Below, one piece after another: positions 1-12,370 of a stretch of 57,126 bases of DNA. Numbering within the stretch: position 1 is the first letter of the stretch; each line of letters starts with the position of its first letter. Made by a program: the position numbers and the translations under genes. The notes under the pieces are model-generated. The model was not told where the DNA came from and did no database searches. It saw only the letters and a list, made by a program, of their open reading frames with translations. Source of the DNA: Pleurotus ostreatus/Saccharomyces cerevisiae fusant (Eukaryota; Opisthokonta); the NCBI GenBank assembly GCA_024196135.1, contig JAMQCK010000129.1, forward strand, positions 1-57,126, in the 5' to 3' direction.

Positions 1-215
1 ATCGTAGGTTTCTAGCACGCAGCTCGACGCGGAGAAGCGCTTGGCCTTGCAAGAGGAGAAGCAGTCGCTCGAGACGAAGCTGGCAGAGGTGTACGTCGGC
101 GATTCAGGCATTCTCTTTCAAATACTGATTGATCACTTTCTGTAGGCCAAAACTGAAGGCTCGTCTTGCAGAACTTCGTGCAGTCGCCAGCAGCCGTGCG
201 CCGTCCTCTATGTAA
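1..215 (+). CDS. 3' end of a coiled-coil protein (5' partial)
   Basis: This is the last part of a gene that enters from the left edge. A likely acceptor (TAG) ends at 15. The exon to 90 reads as a Glu/Lys/Leu-rich heptad-like stretch (EEKQSLETKLAEV). A 55-nt GT-AG intron (91-145) follows, then a final exon encoding a short helix (KLKARLAEL), an Ala/Ser tail and TAA at 213-215. The composition is that of a C-terminal coiled coil. I cannot name the family from about 45 residues. The frame is supported by continuity across the intron. Confidence 0.6.
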
Positions 216-608
216 GGGGTAGAATTTGTATACCTAGGATCCGTGTAACCATATTGTATCGACGAGGACAATTCAACTTCTCTATAAGACAAGTGCGTGA
301 CTGGATTCGTGCTCGAAGGATGTTGTAGACGCCGGGCACCGACGGTCCGCGGGTGTGGGTCCGCAAAGCAATGACCTCATGGGGAATCGGAATCGAAGCG
401 AAGCCCCTTCGGGAAGCCGATCCGAAATCTTCCGTCGCGTGCTCTGACCAATCGCGGGGCGTCATTTGCGCAATCACGTGTGTCCGATGGCGCTGTGTGT
501 CACGGCGTCCGTCACTCGCTCCGCCGTTGCCGAAGGTTGACGAAGCACACGACCGGCGCATCCTCTTTCTCTACTTTATACCATCATCGACCTATAATTC
601 GTCCGATA
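216..608. other. Intergenic, 393 bp
   Basis: Lies between the coiled-coil gene and the UPS2-like gene on the same strand. It holds the 3' flank of the first and the promoter of the second. I see no convincing ORF and no clear TATA box; a short A/T-rich stretch at about 574-600 sits just before the start codon. Confidence 0.5.
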
Positions 609-1269
609 ATGCACTTCTTCTCGCAAAACTTTGACTACGAGTGCGTATTCCTAGTCGCCTGGGGGGGGGGACGTACGGGTACTGACTGCATCGTAGGCAC
701 CCTTGGGCCCATGTCATTATTGGGATGTGGCACAAGTACCCTAACCAACATTGCTCGCATGTTGTGAGCGTAGACGTCCTCGATCGCTCAGTGGACCCGG
801 AGACGGGCATCATTCGGACGGAGCGGATACTGGGATGCAAGCAGAAGGCACCTGCATGGGTTGTACGGGTGCGCCTACCACTACTTCAACCCCGTTGCTT
901 GGTACTCACCCGCTCTTACAGCTGTTTGGCGGGTCAGAAGACGCGTTTGTGCGGGAGATCTCCTTCGTCGACCCCGCAACACAGAACGCGACGATCACCT
1001 CCGTAAACCTCTCGCTTTCGCAATTCGCCACCTGCTACGAGCGGATACGATACTCGCCAAACTTCGCGCAGCCCAATCACACTCTCTTCAAGCAGACGGC
1101 AGAAGTTCAGGCGCGCATGACCATCTGGCGCTCCGCCGCGGATGGCTTGGAGAGGTGGCTTGTGCAGCGCTTCGAGCAGAATGCGCATCTCGGCAAAGCT
1201 GGATTCACGGACGTATTGCGGCGGTTGTGGGAGGAGCGCGAACAGCTGCAGATGCAGGCGGCTCGCTAA
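609..1269 (+). CDS. UPS2: PRELI/MSF1-domain mitochondrial lipid-transfer protein, Ups2-like
   Basis: Three exons: 609-640, 697-868 and 922-1269, giving 183 residues. The PRELI/MSF1 domain fills the protein, as is usual. The N-terminus shows the family pattern: MHFF..., PW near residue 13, then W-KYPN and S-HV. A TER-K-AP-W segment follows, then a VREIS strand, and a TLF-Q...WRS...ERW-VQRF block near the end. These match the Ups2/SLMO (PRELID3) branch better than Ups1. Members act in the mitochondrial intermembrane space with Mdm35/TRIAP1 and move phospholipid between membranes (phosphatidylserine for Ups2). Family and partner are established knowledge; the paralog assignment is by motif resemblance. 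Intron 1 carries an uninterrupted run of ten G. Confidence 0.9.
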
Positions 1270-1767
1270 AGCGTGTTGCGCTGGAGTTGCTTGTTACCTG
1301 CTTCTTGGATCCCCCTGCTGTGCTGTTACCCTCGCCTTTACATAGACGACCCCCGCATACGTTATCACGACCTTCATTTATTGCACTAACCATTGGGTAG
1401 AAAAGACAGGCATACTGTCGAGTAGAGGATAGCTGTCACATGGAATCGAAGTGTTTCTCAACTTCACTGCTCTTTGCGTCTGAGTCCTTCGTCGCCGGCC
1501 GTCCGCAGAATGTGAGAGAAATTCCGCACAAATTGCTCAAAAGAATTGCGACGGGCCGATCGTCCGTGACCGGGTCGTGACGGCCGCTATCGATGAATCA
1601 TCGTCGTCGTTGACCTTTTCGCAAGCGCGTCCCACGGCGAGGTCGAACCCCCGACTTGCTCCCGACTTGGAACGAACGGCTTTGCTCTTACTTCTTTGAC
1701 CGGACGAGGTTTCGAACCAGACGAGCGCGGGTTTCGCACTGTTGGCGCGTACGTCGCCCCTTCCAAC
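1270..1767. other. Intergenic, 498 bp, upstream of TFC3
   Basis: Promoter region of the TFIIIC gene. No coding potential stands out. It contains a minus-strand B-box-like sequence at 1708-1718 and a weaker one at 1641-1650 (see findings). Confidence 0.5.
1708..1718 (-). promoter_or_regulatory. B-box-like motif upstream of TFC3
   Basis: On the minus strand this reads GGTTCGAAACC, which fits the pol III B-box core GWTCRANNC. No A-box or tRNA fold accompanies it. It lies about 50 bp upstream of the start codon of the gene whose product binds B-boxes. Confidence 0.4.
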
Positions 1768-4700
1768 ATGGACGAGCTCGTAGAGCATTGCATGCGGCAG
1801 CTCTCCTTCGACGGAGACCTAGGCAAGTGAACTTTTGGTCTGATCGGGGACGGCGAGGGACGCGAGAACAATGGGCAGACGCGCTCTTTGTTCTTTCGTC
1901 CCTCGTCCCTCGGGTTCGAACCCCGCACAAACTGTGCCCCATTCTGACCATTCATCAGGCAGCAAGGCCTCGCGGCTGCGCGACTTCATCATCGACTTCT
2001 ACAACCATGCCACCGCCCCACATCAGCAGAACGCAGACGACGCCTTCTGTGCCTTTGTGTGGTCCGTCCTCGCGCAGCAGCCCACTGTTCGCGTTGGGTT
2101 GGTCCCTGCCGGGGTGACCTCGGAAGTGTGGATCGCGCCTCAAAATAGCAAGCGGAGGAAAGCAAAAGCCAAGGGTGAAGAGATCGAGGAAGTACTGCCC
2201 GCGCAACTTGAGGTCATCGAGGGTGCAGCGAACCGTAGCTTGGAGGAGCTTCAAGCCGAATATGGCGACCAACTTCGCATCGGCATACACCAAGACGCCA
2301 TTTGTACTGCAATTACCGGGTCTCATATACGCGTACGTGTTCGTGTACCTGGAGAAGTGACCCAACTGATGGCCGGGTTCGAAGTCCTCCAAACTGAGTC
2401 CCATGGTCTACTCCACCCTTCAAGTCGTCACCCGCGGTAGAGAAAACGGTGTCACTGTCGTCCAAATCGGCCAAACGACAGGTTATGATCAGAAGACGTG
2501 CCACTACTTGGTCGGGCAGCTTCTCAGCCTTGATCTATGGTATGCGTGTACTTCGGCACCGCCACCGACATCAGCAACTGACCATCGTCCAGCGTCAAAG
2601 TCCGTCGAGGAGGTGTTGGAACGCACTTCGTCATTCACAAGTACTTTTTCGAGCGTTCCCCATCATGGCAAGCGATTCGCGAGGAAGAGCTACGCGCGCA
2701 AGAGGGAGAGAAAGCGAAGGCAACACAGCCCACTGACGAGGATCCGGCTATGAATGACTGGCATAATCTTGACTTCTCACCTATCGACGCTCGCCATCTC
2801 TCGAGCTATCCGCTTGTGCGCAATCGCGTTATGAGCCTGTTGAAGGCGTCTAGGAATCATATGCACCCTACGACGAACCTTCTCATCCGCATCGTACGTG
2901 CGTATCCTGTGGCACTCGTTCAGTGAACTCATGCAACGCAGGGTTTCGCACATCCAACCAAGACCGATCGTCGCTTCTTCCAGAGTCGGGTCCGCGAAAT
3001 GGAAGCGGAAGGACTTATCGACCGCGTCACCGCTCCTAGCACCGGCAAGTCGGCGGGAACCGTCAAATGCCTTCGGCTTCTCGAGGGCGGCAAACCCGAT
3101 TCCAACGCAGAGGGCGTCGTTGTACAAACCGCAGAGGATGATGAAGACGAGCAAGCCGATGCTTATGGTACGCTCTAGTACTTCCCCCGACGGCAACCGC
3201 GCTCATTGTGTCTTCAGTCGAGAATGGCGTGAAGATGAATGTTACGCTACATCGTCAAATCATCGACCTGATAGCGCGAGCCGGCACGAGCGGACTGACG
3301 CTGAACGTACGAATGATATACACTCCCCCGCTCAGCCCTTGTCTGACGCGCAAGCAGGATATATCGGATAGCCTCAACCAGTTCGACAGGCGCACCGTCG
3401 AGCTGCTGATCGCTCGTGCAGAGAAGGATCCTCCTCCAGCACATATCAAGGATCTCAGCATCGTCTCGCTCATGGAAACCTCCGGAAGAGAGCGACGCAA
3501 CCGGTACTACACCGTCTCCGCATACCGCACCCTGCTTCAGAGCGAGAACCTCGACCAATCATCTAACCCATACACGGACGCCGACTTCGCCCGCGTTGGG
3601 GAGTTCGCTGAGATCGATGAAGACCTATTCTACGACGATGAGGAGGAGTTGGTCGAATATCAGGATGGCTCCAAGGCGCCGCCCGCGAAGGATACGCCTG
3701 GGAAGCCTGGCCGGAAGAAGAAGGCTGCCGCGGATGGCCAGGAGAAGACGACGAAGACGGCACAAAAACGGAAGGCGAAGGCTACTGCAGCAAATGAGGG
3801 CGACGAGGCGGAGGACGACTTACCGCCTGCCAAGAAGCGGAAGACGAAGGCTGCGAAGGCCCAGGATACTACCCCGAAGGAGCCCAAAAAGCGAGGCCGT
3901 CCATCGAAGGCCAAAGCAGCCGAAGATGCTGCTCCTTCGACTTCAGCAACGCCAAAGCGGAAGGGGAGACCGCCAAAGGCGAAGGCTGGCGCGGCAGTCG
4001 AAGTCGACGAACTTGCAGTGGAAGAGGGAGCCCAAGCCGCGGCCTCCTCAGGGATGAGGAGGACAGTCAGCCCTCCAGAGCCAGATGCGACGGGCGAAGG
4101 TGCCGAAAGTCCCGAAAGTCGTCCACGGAAGCGCGCGCGCATGGCGTCTGCCGGCACCCAAAGCGCGACACCTGCAGCAGAAGCCGTTACGGGCAATGTA
4201 ATGGATCTCGACCAAGCGAGCACCGCATCTGTCGCTGGGAAGGACGTCGCCCCGGCACCTACACTCGTCTGGCCTCCTGCGCCCCCTCCGTGGGAAGCAC
4301 CGCCCCCTGCCAATGCAGCCATACCCATTGATCCAGCTCTTTTGGATTCGACCGCTCCTGCATCGACCACTCCTGCGGCGCCTGCACCTTCAGTGCCGGC
4401 ATCAACTTCAGCCACACCTGGCCCGTCTTCGACATCAACGCCGCAGGCGCAGGCTGGAAAGAACAGAGCCAATCTCTCCCATCTTCGCCGAGAAAACGAA
4501 GTTTATCAGGTTCTGCAGGAGCTGGGAGGCGTTATGAATGTCGTCACAAAAGATATCTACGACGCACATACGGCTCTCTTGGACCGTCTACACGACGCTG
4601 GTGAACCCACAAGCTCGCCACGGGGAACACGGATGGACAAGCGTACGCTGCAGCAAGTCATAGCTACCCTAGAAAACCGCGGTCGCATCAAGACGACGTA

Positions 4701-7700
4701 CGGAAGTGTGCGGACACATACGGGCGCGCAGCGCGACGTTCGCATCGCCTACGTTGCTGGCACTCCTGAGGAGAAGCTCAAGCAGTACTTGACCGAACTC
4801 GGTCGCAGCATGCAGATGCCGTCCCATCCCATCTCGCGGACGCCGTCTCACTATATCACCGCTGCCTACGGCATGGTGGAGTCAGTGCCAGCTCCTCGCG
4901 ATCCTCTCCCGCTGCAGTTGCTGCAGATGGAGCGTCCCGGAGACGACCCTTCGGAACGCTGGCGCAAGAATTCTGCCCGAGCGGACCAGTTGTTTGGCTA
5001 CAGCCCGGAGACGATCCGCGAGGTCTTGCTTACCGAACGCACAACGCTGGCGCAGAGCTATGGCTTCATCGTGCCCAAGATGACGCGCATCTGCACCTTC
5101 CACCTCGCTTTACTGGCCGCTCTCGAACGGAGTACGTCCTCGCCGTATATTGCGTCTCATGAGAAGCGGATCATCGACACCAACTACTTCACCTACGATA
5201 TCTCGGTCGGCTTGCACCTTTCAGTGGTCGCGCAGACTACGTATGACGAAGACCTCACGGAGTTCCTGAAGCAGGAGGGTGCAAGGGATACGCTTACGCG
5301 TAATTTGCCCCCTGCCCTGCATACAACGCTGCAAGTCGGTCGTGCGCGGTGCCGCTCCCGTTTCTTGGACTTGCTCGAGATGATGCGACAGCTGGGGCTA
5401 GTTATTCCGCTCATCCCGGCTCAGTCGCCGACCCCCTTCATCACTTGCGCGCCTCACGGCTTTCACCCGACTGCATACGACGCAGCACCACTGGAGGGTT
5501 GGAACGTCAACACTCCCATGACCGCACCCATATACTGGGCTTTCAACGACTACGCCCCCATCTACCTTTGGGCGCTGTCAGAGGCATCACCGCCTTTCTG
5601 GAAAACGGTATCAGTCCGCGCGTATCCAGACGCCGTTCAATTTTGGGCGACCTTGGAGAACGTATCTCTGGACCAGGAGTTTTGCTCGTCTCTTGAGATC
5701 TTCCAGGGCGCGCCTGCTGCCAACAATCCCAGCCTCGCACGTTCTCTCCGCCGCAAGGTCGGGTGGGGAAGGGACTACGTCCTCACTTGGCACCAGAGTC
5801 GATACCTGCAAAAGCTGGTTGACCCCGCGACGGCTGAGACGCCGCTAGATGACCCCGATCCTCAAGCTCTCAACAACATCGCGCGCATCGTGAGCGCTCC
5901 TGTGCACGTCATCCATGACTTCTTCGTGAAGGCGAAGGACAAGATGTCAGCGGAGTTGGAGAAGGCGAGGGCGCGCCAGGCGAAGCAATCCGACGCTGAG
6001 CGCGAAGAAGACGCGAGAGCGAAGCTGATACAGAAGATCGAAGAGGAGCAACGTCGTCGGGAACAGACTTGGGAGGAGATCGTGCAGCGCGTACACCCAG
6101 AACCACTGAAAGCCTTCGAGTCTGCGCGCATCAAGGCCGTGAAGGAGAGGTTCTTGGCCAGCTTGGGCACAGCGTCGCCGAAGTGGGAAGGCCAGCTGAG
6201 GGACGCCATGCGCGAAGCAGAGCTCGCCGACAAGTCGATCATTAAGGTTCGCAAAGTCCCACCACCAAAGCCGCGTCCTCCGCCACCGCCCGTCGTCCTT
6301 GCGAGTGGCCATGAGAAGACCGTGCGGGATCTCATCGCTCAGCAAGGTCCTCCGTTACCTGAGCTGCAGAAGAAGCGCAAGCGCGAGAAGGGAGAGAAGG
6401 CTGGACCGAAGGGTAGGTGTCGTTAGCGTCGAAGTTGAGAGTATCCGTCTGACAAAATGCTCCCCGCAGAGGACAAGCAGAAGAAGACGAGACGCAAGCG
6501 CTTCCAATGGAATCGCGACTACGATGAGCTTGCCATGGATGCGTCCGCAATTATTCGTGTGCGCTGTCGCAACCTGCGACTTGACTGGGGCGCGTTCGAG
6601 CAGGCATTCCCGAGCGTTCCTCGTAACACCGTCCGGCAGCGCCTGCAGACCCTTCGCGAAGCGCCTGGGAATGAGGCTTACCTGAAGCGCCTCGAAGACC
6701 GCTGGGCAGAGCTCTGGTCGGCGCAGCGCGGGTCAGATGACCTTCCCGACAGCGACCTCGAGAGCGCGACGAACTTCGACCTCGTCAAGCACCTTGAGTA
6801 CCTTCGTCGACACATAGATAAGAATGCACTGTGAGTCTCATCGCTCCCATATGGCAACCTCGCTGACCTCTTGTTTCAGACGCGTGGGCTTTGCAGCTAA
6901 TCAAGACGAGGGGGCGGTGGAACTGCCGGCGTCTGTCGAACAGTTGGAAAGTGCTTTTGAGGTTGTAGAAGAGCCGCCCTCCGAGCCCGCTTTCGACTTC
7001 ATCTGGAATTCGCTTGTCGAGGATGAGAGGGAGAAGAGACTTCTGCGTACGGCTGTGACCGTAAACCCGGAGACAGCGCCCCCCTTCGACGAGTCGCCAA
7101 CCAAAGTCCAGATTGCGGAAGCTGCGTTGAAGGTATGTATCGCTCCAGATTAAGGTTCGCCCTGAACATACTTGTCCAGATGACGATGGGTACCGCGCAC
7201 GAACACTACGATGCAGAAACCGCTGCTCGCCTTCTGCGTGGTCTTGGGGAAGACACCGTGGCGGCGGCGACGACTAGTCTTCTGCGTCGAGGGATTCTAT
7301 CCAAGCTCATTCGGGACCCCAAGAAAACAAAGCCTGGACGGCTGCTGAAGATTTCCGACCCGTACGTCTTGTGTGTACATACTGTCGGCAATTCCTCATT
7401 TCTTGTACAGGAATCAGAACATCATTGGAGGACCTGTACATCGTGATATCTTCCAGGACGCTGCGGCTTTGGAGGACATCTCCGCCGGACAAGACACGTG
7501 GAGAGAATGGCCTCTCGTCGCCACCGACGGTGATGTGGCGGCGTTGATTCAGCTCGTATCGGAAGACAAGGTACACGAAAGGCACAACGTCGAGGGCGAA
7601 AACTAATCGTGAGCGTAGGCCGACTTTGAGGTTGACACCTCGCATCCCCGCGAAGTCTGGCCTAAGGTCGATTGGAACAGCAAGAAGGCTGGTTAGTATC

Positions 7701-8679
7701 CTTACCTGTTCATATTGCTGTCCTGCTGATATCCGGTTGCAGACGACGATGACTTCGAGACCGCTATCCGCGTTCGCTTCCGTGACATGGCAATTCGGGA
7801 TGCCTCCGTAGAGAAGAGCATGTCTCCGGAGGTCTCAAAGCAGGCAGCCATGAACTTCACCGCTCTGGGCCCTGCGCGAGAACATCAACCCACGACGCAC
7901 GGGTTCTCAGAGCGAGGAGAGACTGCCTCATGTCGTCTATCATCGGATGCTCCGGTTGTCGACTGCGCTGTTTGTATCAGAGCTGGCTGGGAAGCACTCG
8001 GCAGCGTATTGGATCCGTCTTCGCGTGGAATGGGCGAGCGCATCATGGCTCTGGCGAAGGAGGCAGGTGCGGAAGGCCTGACGAAGAGAACTTTGAGGGT
8101 ATGTTTATACGGCGCTATTTCTGAACTCCTACCTAACCCTTATCAGGCCAAGATCATCGCGCCCGACGAAGTTCTCTTCGGCGTCATACGGACGATGGCC
8201 GATATGGATACGCCAGCTCTGTTCTGGGCTGAGTATACGCCGCCAAAGCTCGTGCATTCAATGTTTTTGTCCGAGTGGACTGTCGCTACGTCAGTCGAAC
8301 CGGTGAAGAGGGTCTTCCCTCGTAGGTGGATAGACATCCGCGGCATGAAGATGATGGATCTGTGGGAGGCGGCGCTCCGTGCGGTGATGGGCGTTGTTCT
8401 GTTTAGGCCAGGAATCTCGCAGGTACGTGGACCCTGCCATTTGTGGCAAAATTGCCTACTGACTGCCCCTTCTAGAGTGAACTCCGTTGGCACCTTCGCA
8501 ACGCGTACGACAGAGCGGAAGTATCGGAGGTACTGCGTCACCTTCAGGAGGAGGGATATCTGAGAGCAAGGATTGCATCTCGGCCAGACGAGGCGATCAC
8601 CTACGACACGCCGTTTGATGAGGACGAAGAGAAGGGAGTGTTCTGGTCTCTCGGGGAAAAGCACTGGTATCAAGTCTGA
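1768..8679 (+). CDS. TFC3: Transcription factor TFIIIC B-block-binding subunit (tau138/Tfc3 type)
   Basis: Fifteen exons: 1768-1826, 1963-2332, 2385-2539, 2593-2893, 2942-3167, 3218-3306, 3358-6412, 6470-6830, 6880-7132, 7180-7361, 7411-7570, 7619-7691, 7743-8098, 8147-8422 and 8476-8679; 2,039 residues. This is the largest TFIIIC subunit, which reads the B-box of tRNA genes in the nucleus. The N-terminal part holds the B-block winged helix around residues 145-230, including the YDQKTCHYLV and THFVIHKYFFER stretches. Residues about 505-665 are Lys/Ala-rich with AT-hook-like RGRPSK and KGRPPK cores. A further winged-helix-like region lies near 780-860, followed by the conserved extended region (FGYSPETIREVLL). 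The C-terminal half ends in WYQV. All junctions keep frame. The 51-nt intron 3307-3357 is stop-free and divisible by three, so it could be retained. Confidence 0.92.
1913..1923 (+). promoter_or_regulatory. B-box-like motif in TFC3 intron 1
   Basis: GGTTCGAACCC matches the pol III B-box core GWTCRANNC. It sits in the first intron (1827-1962), which at 136 nt is much longer than the other TFC3 introns (about 50 nt). I could not fold a tRNA around it. Confidence 0.4.
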
Positions 8680-9276
8680 TGTTATTCGTTGTCTTGTTGT
8701 GTGTTATGTGTGTATGGCTGTCCTGTTCTGCGAACGAAGTCACTATGGTATACTTGTATTGCTCATTCACCCTTGTTGATCCAACTCGGAAACGGCCGTC
8801 GCGTCGGACTCACACTCGCAAATATGCCTCGTCCTTGCCTCGTCCCCTCTTCCTGTGCCCCCAAGTCTCTTCCCCCCCTCCGCGTGAACGAGGCAAATAC
8901 GCAAACCTCGCATGAGAATGAAGACCTTCGGAACGGCCTCGGTCAATCGATTGAATGTGATGTGATTCAGGCCCGATGAACTGGTAGCGATGAGGACAAC
9001 GGGCTGTCGCGATGGGAAGGCGCAGGCGACAACGGGGATCAGCGCACCCGTTGCACTCTTTCTTGGTTCTGCACTTCACGGTCGGGGACCGCATTTCGTT
9101 CATTTTTTGTTCTTTCGCTCACCTTCTTCGTTTCTTCCCCTCAATCTTTGCGGCGGGCCCGTTCAGCCTAGTGCCCAACCCTTCTTCACGACTGCCCTAG
9201 AGGCCTTTCGCTCTTTCGTGCCCTTATCGTAGGATTTCCTATCTTCTGACGACTTCCGACTTTCTTCTGTGTCAAT
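8680..9276. other. Intergenic, 597 bp
   Basis: Lies between TFC3 and the multi-pass membrane protein gene on the same strand. It includes CT-rich stretches (about 8830-8880 and 9105-9160) typical of fungal promoters. No coding exon is supported. Confidence 0.5.
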
Positions 9277-11947
9277 ATGCCTTTCCCCGCGCGCCTACAG
9301 ACTCTCTGGGACAAGATGCCTGGTCTCCCTGAAGATGGCAAGCTCCGGACTATTGTACGTGGTCGTACTCTCTTCCCCCGCCTCCCCATCCTAACGAGCG
9401 CGTCGGCAGTATGCGCGCATTGTGATCTCCCGCGTCACCATCTTCTACACCGTCTTCTCCCTCATCCACTTCATCATCCAAGTCGCCCTGCAGAGCCGCG
9501 CCTTCGTTATCAACGCGGAGGCGGCGGATTTCATGTGGTCGATTGTAACCGAGGGGAAAGCCTTCAACTCCAGCATGCCAGTCGTCTCGCTCGGCGATGA
9601 TGGTCTGCGCGTATGCTCAGACGTTCCCATCGGCAACGTGCCGACCGAGATCTGCGAGGTCGTCTGGGACGGCACACCGAAGAACAACAGCTACCAGTCG
9701 ATGGTCAGCATGAGCACGGTGGCTGCTTCGGGGACTGCTCTGCCAGTGTCGGACTCCACCACGGTGACCTCCATTGCGCCTGGATCATCGACGACGATCA
9801 TCATCCCTGCGTCGAACACGCGCGCTGCCTCATCAGCAATTACCTCTGCTGCCTCCTCATCATCAACTGCGCTGTCGAGCTCAGGCTCAGCAGCGCAGCC
9901 CTCAGCCACTGGCATCGACAACGGTGCTGGTAATGGCACCCTTGAGCCCGAGAGCGACGGCGAGGAGTCGGATGATGAGTCCGGTGACGAGTCCGACGAT
10001 GAGTCTGACACTGACTCCGTCGCGTCTGACGACTCGGACGACGAGCAGGAGCTGTTCGAAGAAGAGGAGGAGGAGGAGAAAGATGAGAAGAAGGATGAGG
10101 CGAAGCTTCCGTCCGTTGCCGCCGTCAAGGCGAGCAACTCAAGCGTCTCCCCAATCAGCACATTGGACGACATCCATGTGGGCAACCCGAGCACTTTGCT
10201 TCACACTCGAGGAGTCGAGCACAAGGTGTTTGCTACCTCGAATGACCAAGTGGACGTCACCATCACCGGCATGGGGTACGACAACGAGGTCTTCACTCTC
10301 GACAGGAGCTGTCTGTGGGCCCTGAACTGGCCCGTCGATAAGTGAGTAGCTTACCTGCTACAACAGCTCTCATTTAATCTTGCACCTTAGACTGCACGAC
10401 ACCAAGCGCGAAGACATCGTGTTCATTGCCTTTCAATTCTGGCTCCTTGGCATGTCCTTCACGGCGCTCATGCAGGAGTCCATTCCGCATATCATCACTT
10501 CCCTGCTTACTCATGTTCTCGCGACGGGCTGGGCTGGCTTCCAAATCTACCACACGAACGATTTCCGGATGACCTTCAACCGGGTGATCACCAATGGCGC
10601 CTGCAACGGCGCGCCGCTGCTGTTGCACTACTGGCAGGATCGTGCCAAGTGAGTCGACTTGGGGTCGCAGATGTAGGGCAGTACTGATCTATATGTGCAG
10701 GATGGAATTTCCTAGCTTGGCGCTGAACGGCGTCGCCCTCATAATCTCAGGTATCTTGACCTGGAAGTTGATCAAGGTTTGTTGGCCTGGCATCCTTGGC
10801 TATAGCTTTGATTGACGCCCTGTTTAGCTCTACGGCTGGCAGACGTTCAAGCGCGTCGGGGCATCGATGCAAATCAACCGCATCTATCGCTGCGTGCTCG
10901 TTTTGTGCATCACCATCCAGCTCGCCCTGTTCTTCATGGCTGCCGCTGTCGGTCTCTGGATTGACCAGCTCTTCAATGGCGTTGCTGGTCAAGTCGCCTG
11001 GCACAACACGGCGTGGAAGGCGGCGTTCATCGCTGTCCTTGTGGTGAGCATTGTCGTACACAACGACCAAGCTGCTAGGCTCACTCGCACCAGCTCCTCT
11101 TGCCATGGTTGGCCACTGGCTGGGTCTCTGCCCGTCGCGAGTTGCGCTGGCCCATGGTCGCGTTCGTGGTCGTTGCGGCGCTATACCTCACCGGGTTCGG
11201 CGTCATGTTCGTGTCGCGGACCTTCCGTTGGACCTTCCAGGAGTGGACGTTGTTTGCCGTCATCGCTGCCATCTCGGTTGCGTTGGCGCTGATGGCGTTC
11301 ATCCTCGGGATAGTCTGCCGCTGCAACTTTGGCAAGGGCTTGCTTCGCTACCGTACGCTGTTTGCACTCATCTTCACGATCATCGCTGACCTCCATCTTC
11401 AGTCCAAGCCGAGCAGCCGCTGCCTGGCGAGAGCTACGGCGAGCGCAACGACGTCGAAAAGGTCTCCTTCCCGTCCAACGCCCAGCCCGTCCCGACCTAC
11501 TCCGCCACATTCGGCAAGAACGAGCAGGTGCCCGTGCCCACGCAGATGTTCCCCGCTGCGGGCAGGCGTATGGGCCCACGCTTCTTCAGCCAGTCCGAGC
11601 CCTTCGACAGCGCATCCTCGCAGTGGAACGGTAGCTCCGAGGGCACCGTCTACTCCGGCGCCGGGAGTATCTACAAGGGCCTCAGCCCTAACATGGGCGT
11701 CTACCCGGAGAGCGGCGGGATGTACCAGGGGAGCGTGAGCACGTACCAGAGCAGCGGCGGGCACGCGAGCCCGCCAATGTACGGGAGCAGCGCGAGCTCG
11801 GCGTACGGTGCCAGCAGCAATGCGAGCACGTCGCCGATGCTGCCGCCGCTAGCGCGCATTGATTCGCGGGGTTCGCACAGGAGTTACAAGAGCACGAGCA
11901 GCACGAAGAGCTCGAACTCGAGGAAGGAGAGATGGGTTATTGACTGA
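9277..11947 (+). CDS. Multi-pass membrane protein with acidic/Ser-rich loop, fungal, unnamed
   Basis: Seven exons: 9277-9354, 9410-10341, 10391-10648, 10701-10776, 10828-11043, 11094-11352 and 11403-11947; 787 residues. The first hydrophobic segment is at residues about 34-52. It is followed by a region with NxS/T sites, a Ser/Thr/Ala-rich stretch (about 127-200) and a strongly acidic run (about 207-257). From residue about 340 there are roughly seven hydrophobic segments. The tail from about residue 605 is rich in Ser, Tyr and Gly and probably cytosolic. I recognise the overall look of a basidiomycete-conserved membrane protein but cannot name a family. It resembles neither a transporter nor a GPCR with motifs I know. 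Sensor or receptor roles are speculation. Confidence 0.8.
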
Positions 11948-12370
11948 TTGACTTACTAGTCTGATTTGAGGGAAGATTCACTTTACTTATCTTTTTGTAT
12001 CGCTATATAAGGTCTCTGCGAGACAATACAAGCTTCTGGAAACTTGTATACAGAGGGAGCGCGAGAATATGTTTTGAGAGCCCACCGGCTTGAGGTGCAG
12101 CGAAGGGATGGTTCTTGATCAATGCTCGACGAAGACAACACGTTGCGGTCCATGATACCGTCGAATACTCTACGTCCTTGTTCGTGCTGCCAGCGTGAGG
12201 GGGCAACAAGCAGTCAGAAAGCTTTTGGTCCAAAAGTCGAACCGAACTCTCGTGACTTTGGCGTGATCGGCGCCTCGGCACGAGCACCCGGCCGGGGCCT
12301 CCTCGATCTAGATCGCCACCGCCGCGGGTGGCGGAGTCTCCAACGGCGCCAACTCTCACTCCGTCCCGTC
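11948..12370. other. Intergenic, 423 bp, COX19 promoter
   Basis: 3' flank of the membrane protein and promoter of COX19. No coding signal was found. Confidence 0.5.

Noticed and set aside
1630..1930. tRNA genes suggested by B-box matches
   Set aside because: None of the three sites has an A-box at the right distance or a foldable cloverleaf.
7872..8070. Alternative reading frame in TFC3 with protein-like sequence (LPHVVYHRMLRLSTALF)
   Set aside because: The flanking frame on both sides continues without interruption into the conserved VVDCAVCIRAGW segment, and no valid splice sites lead into the alternative.
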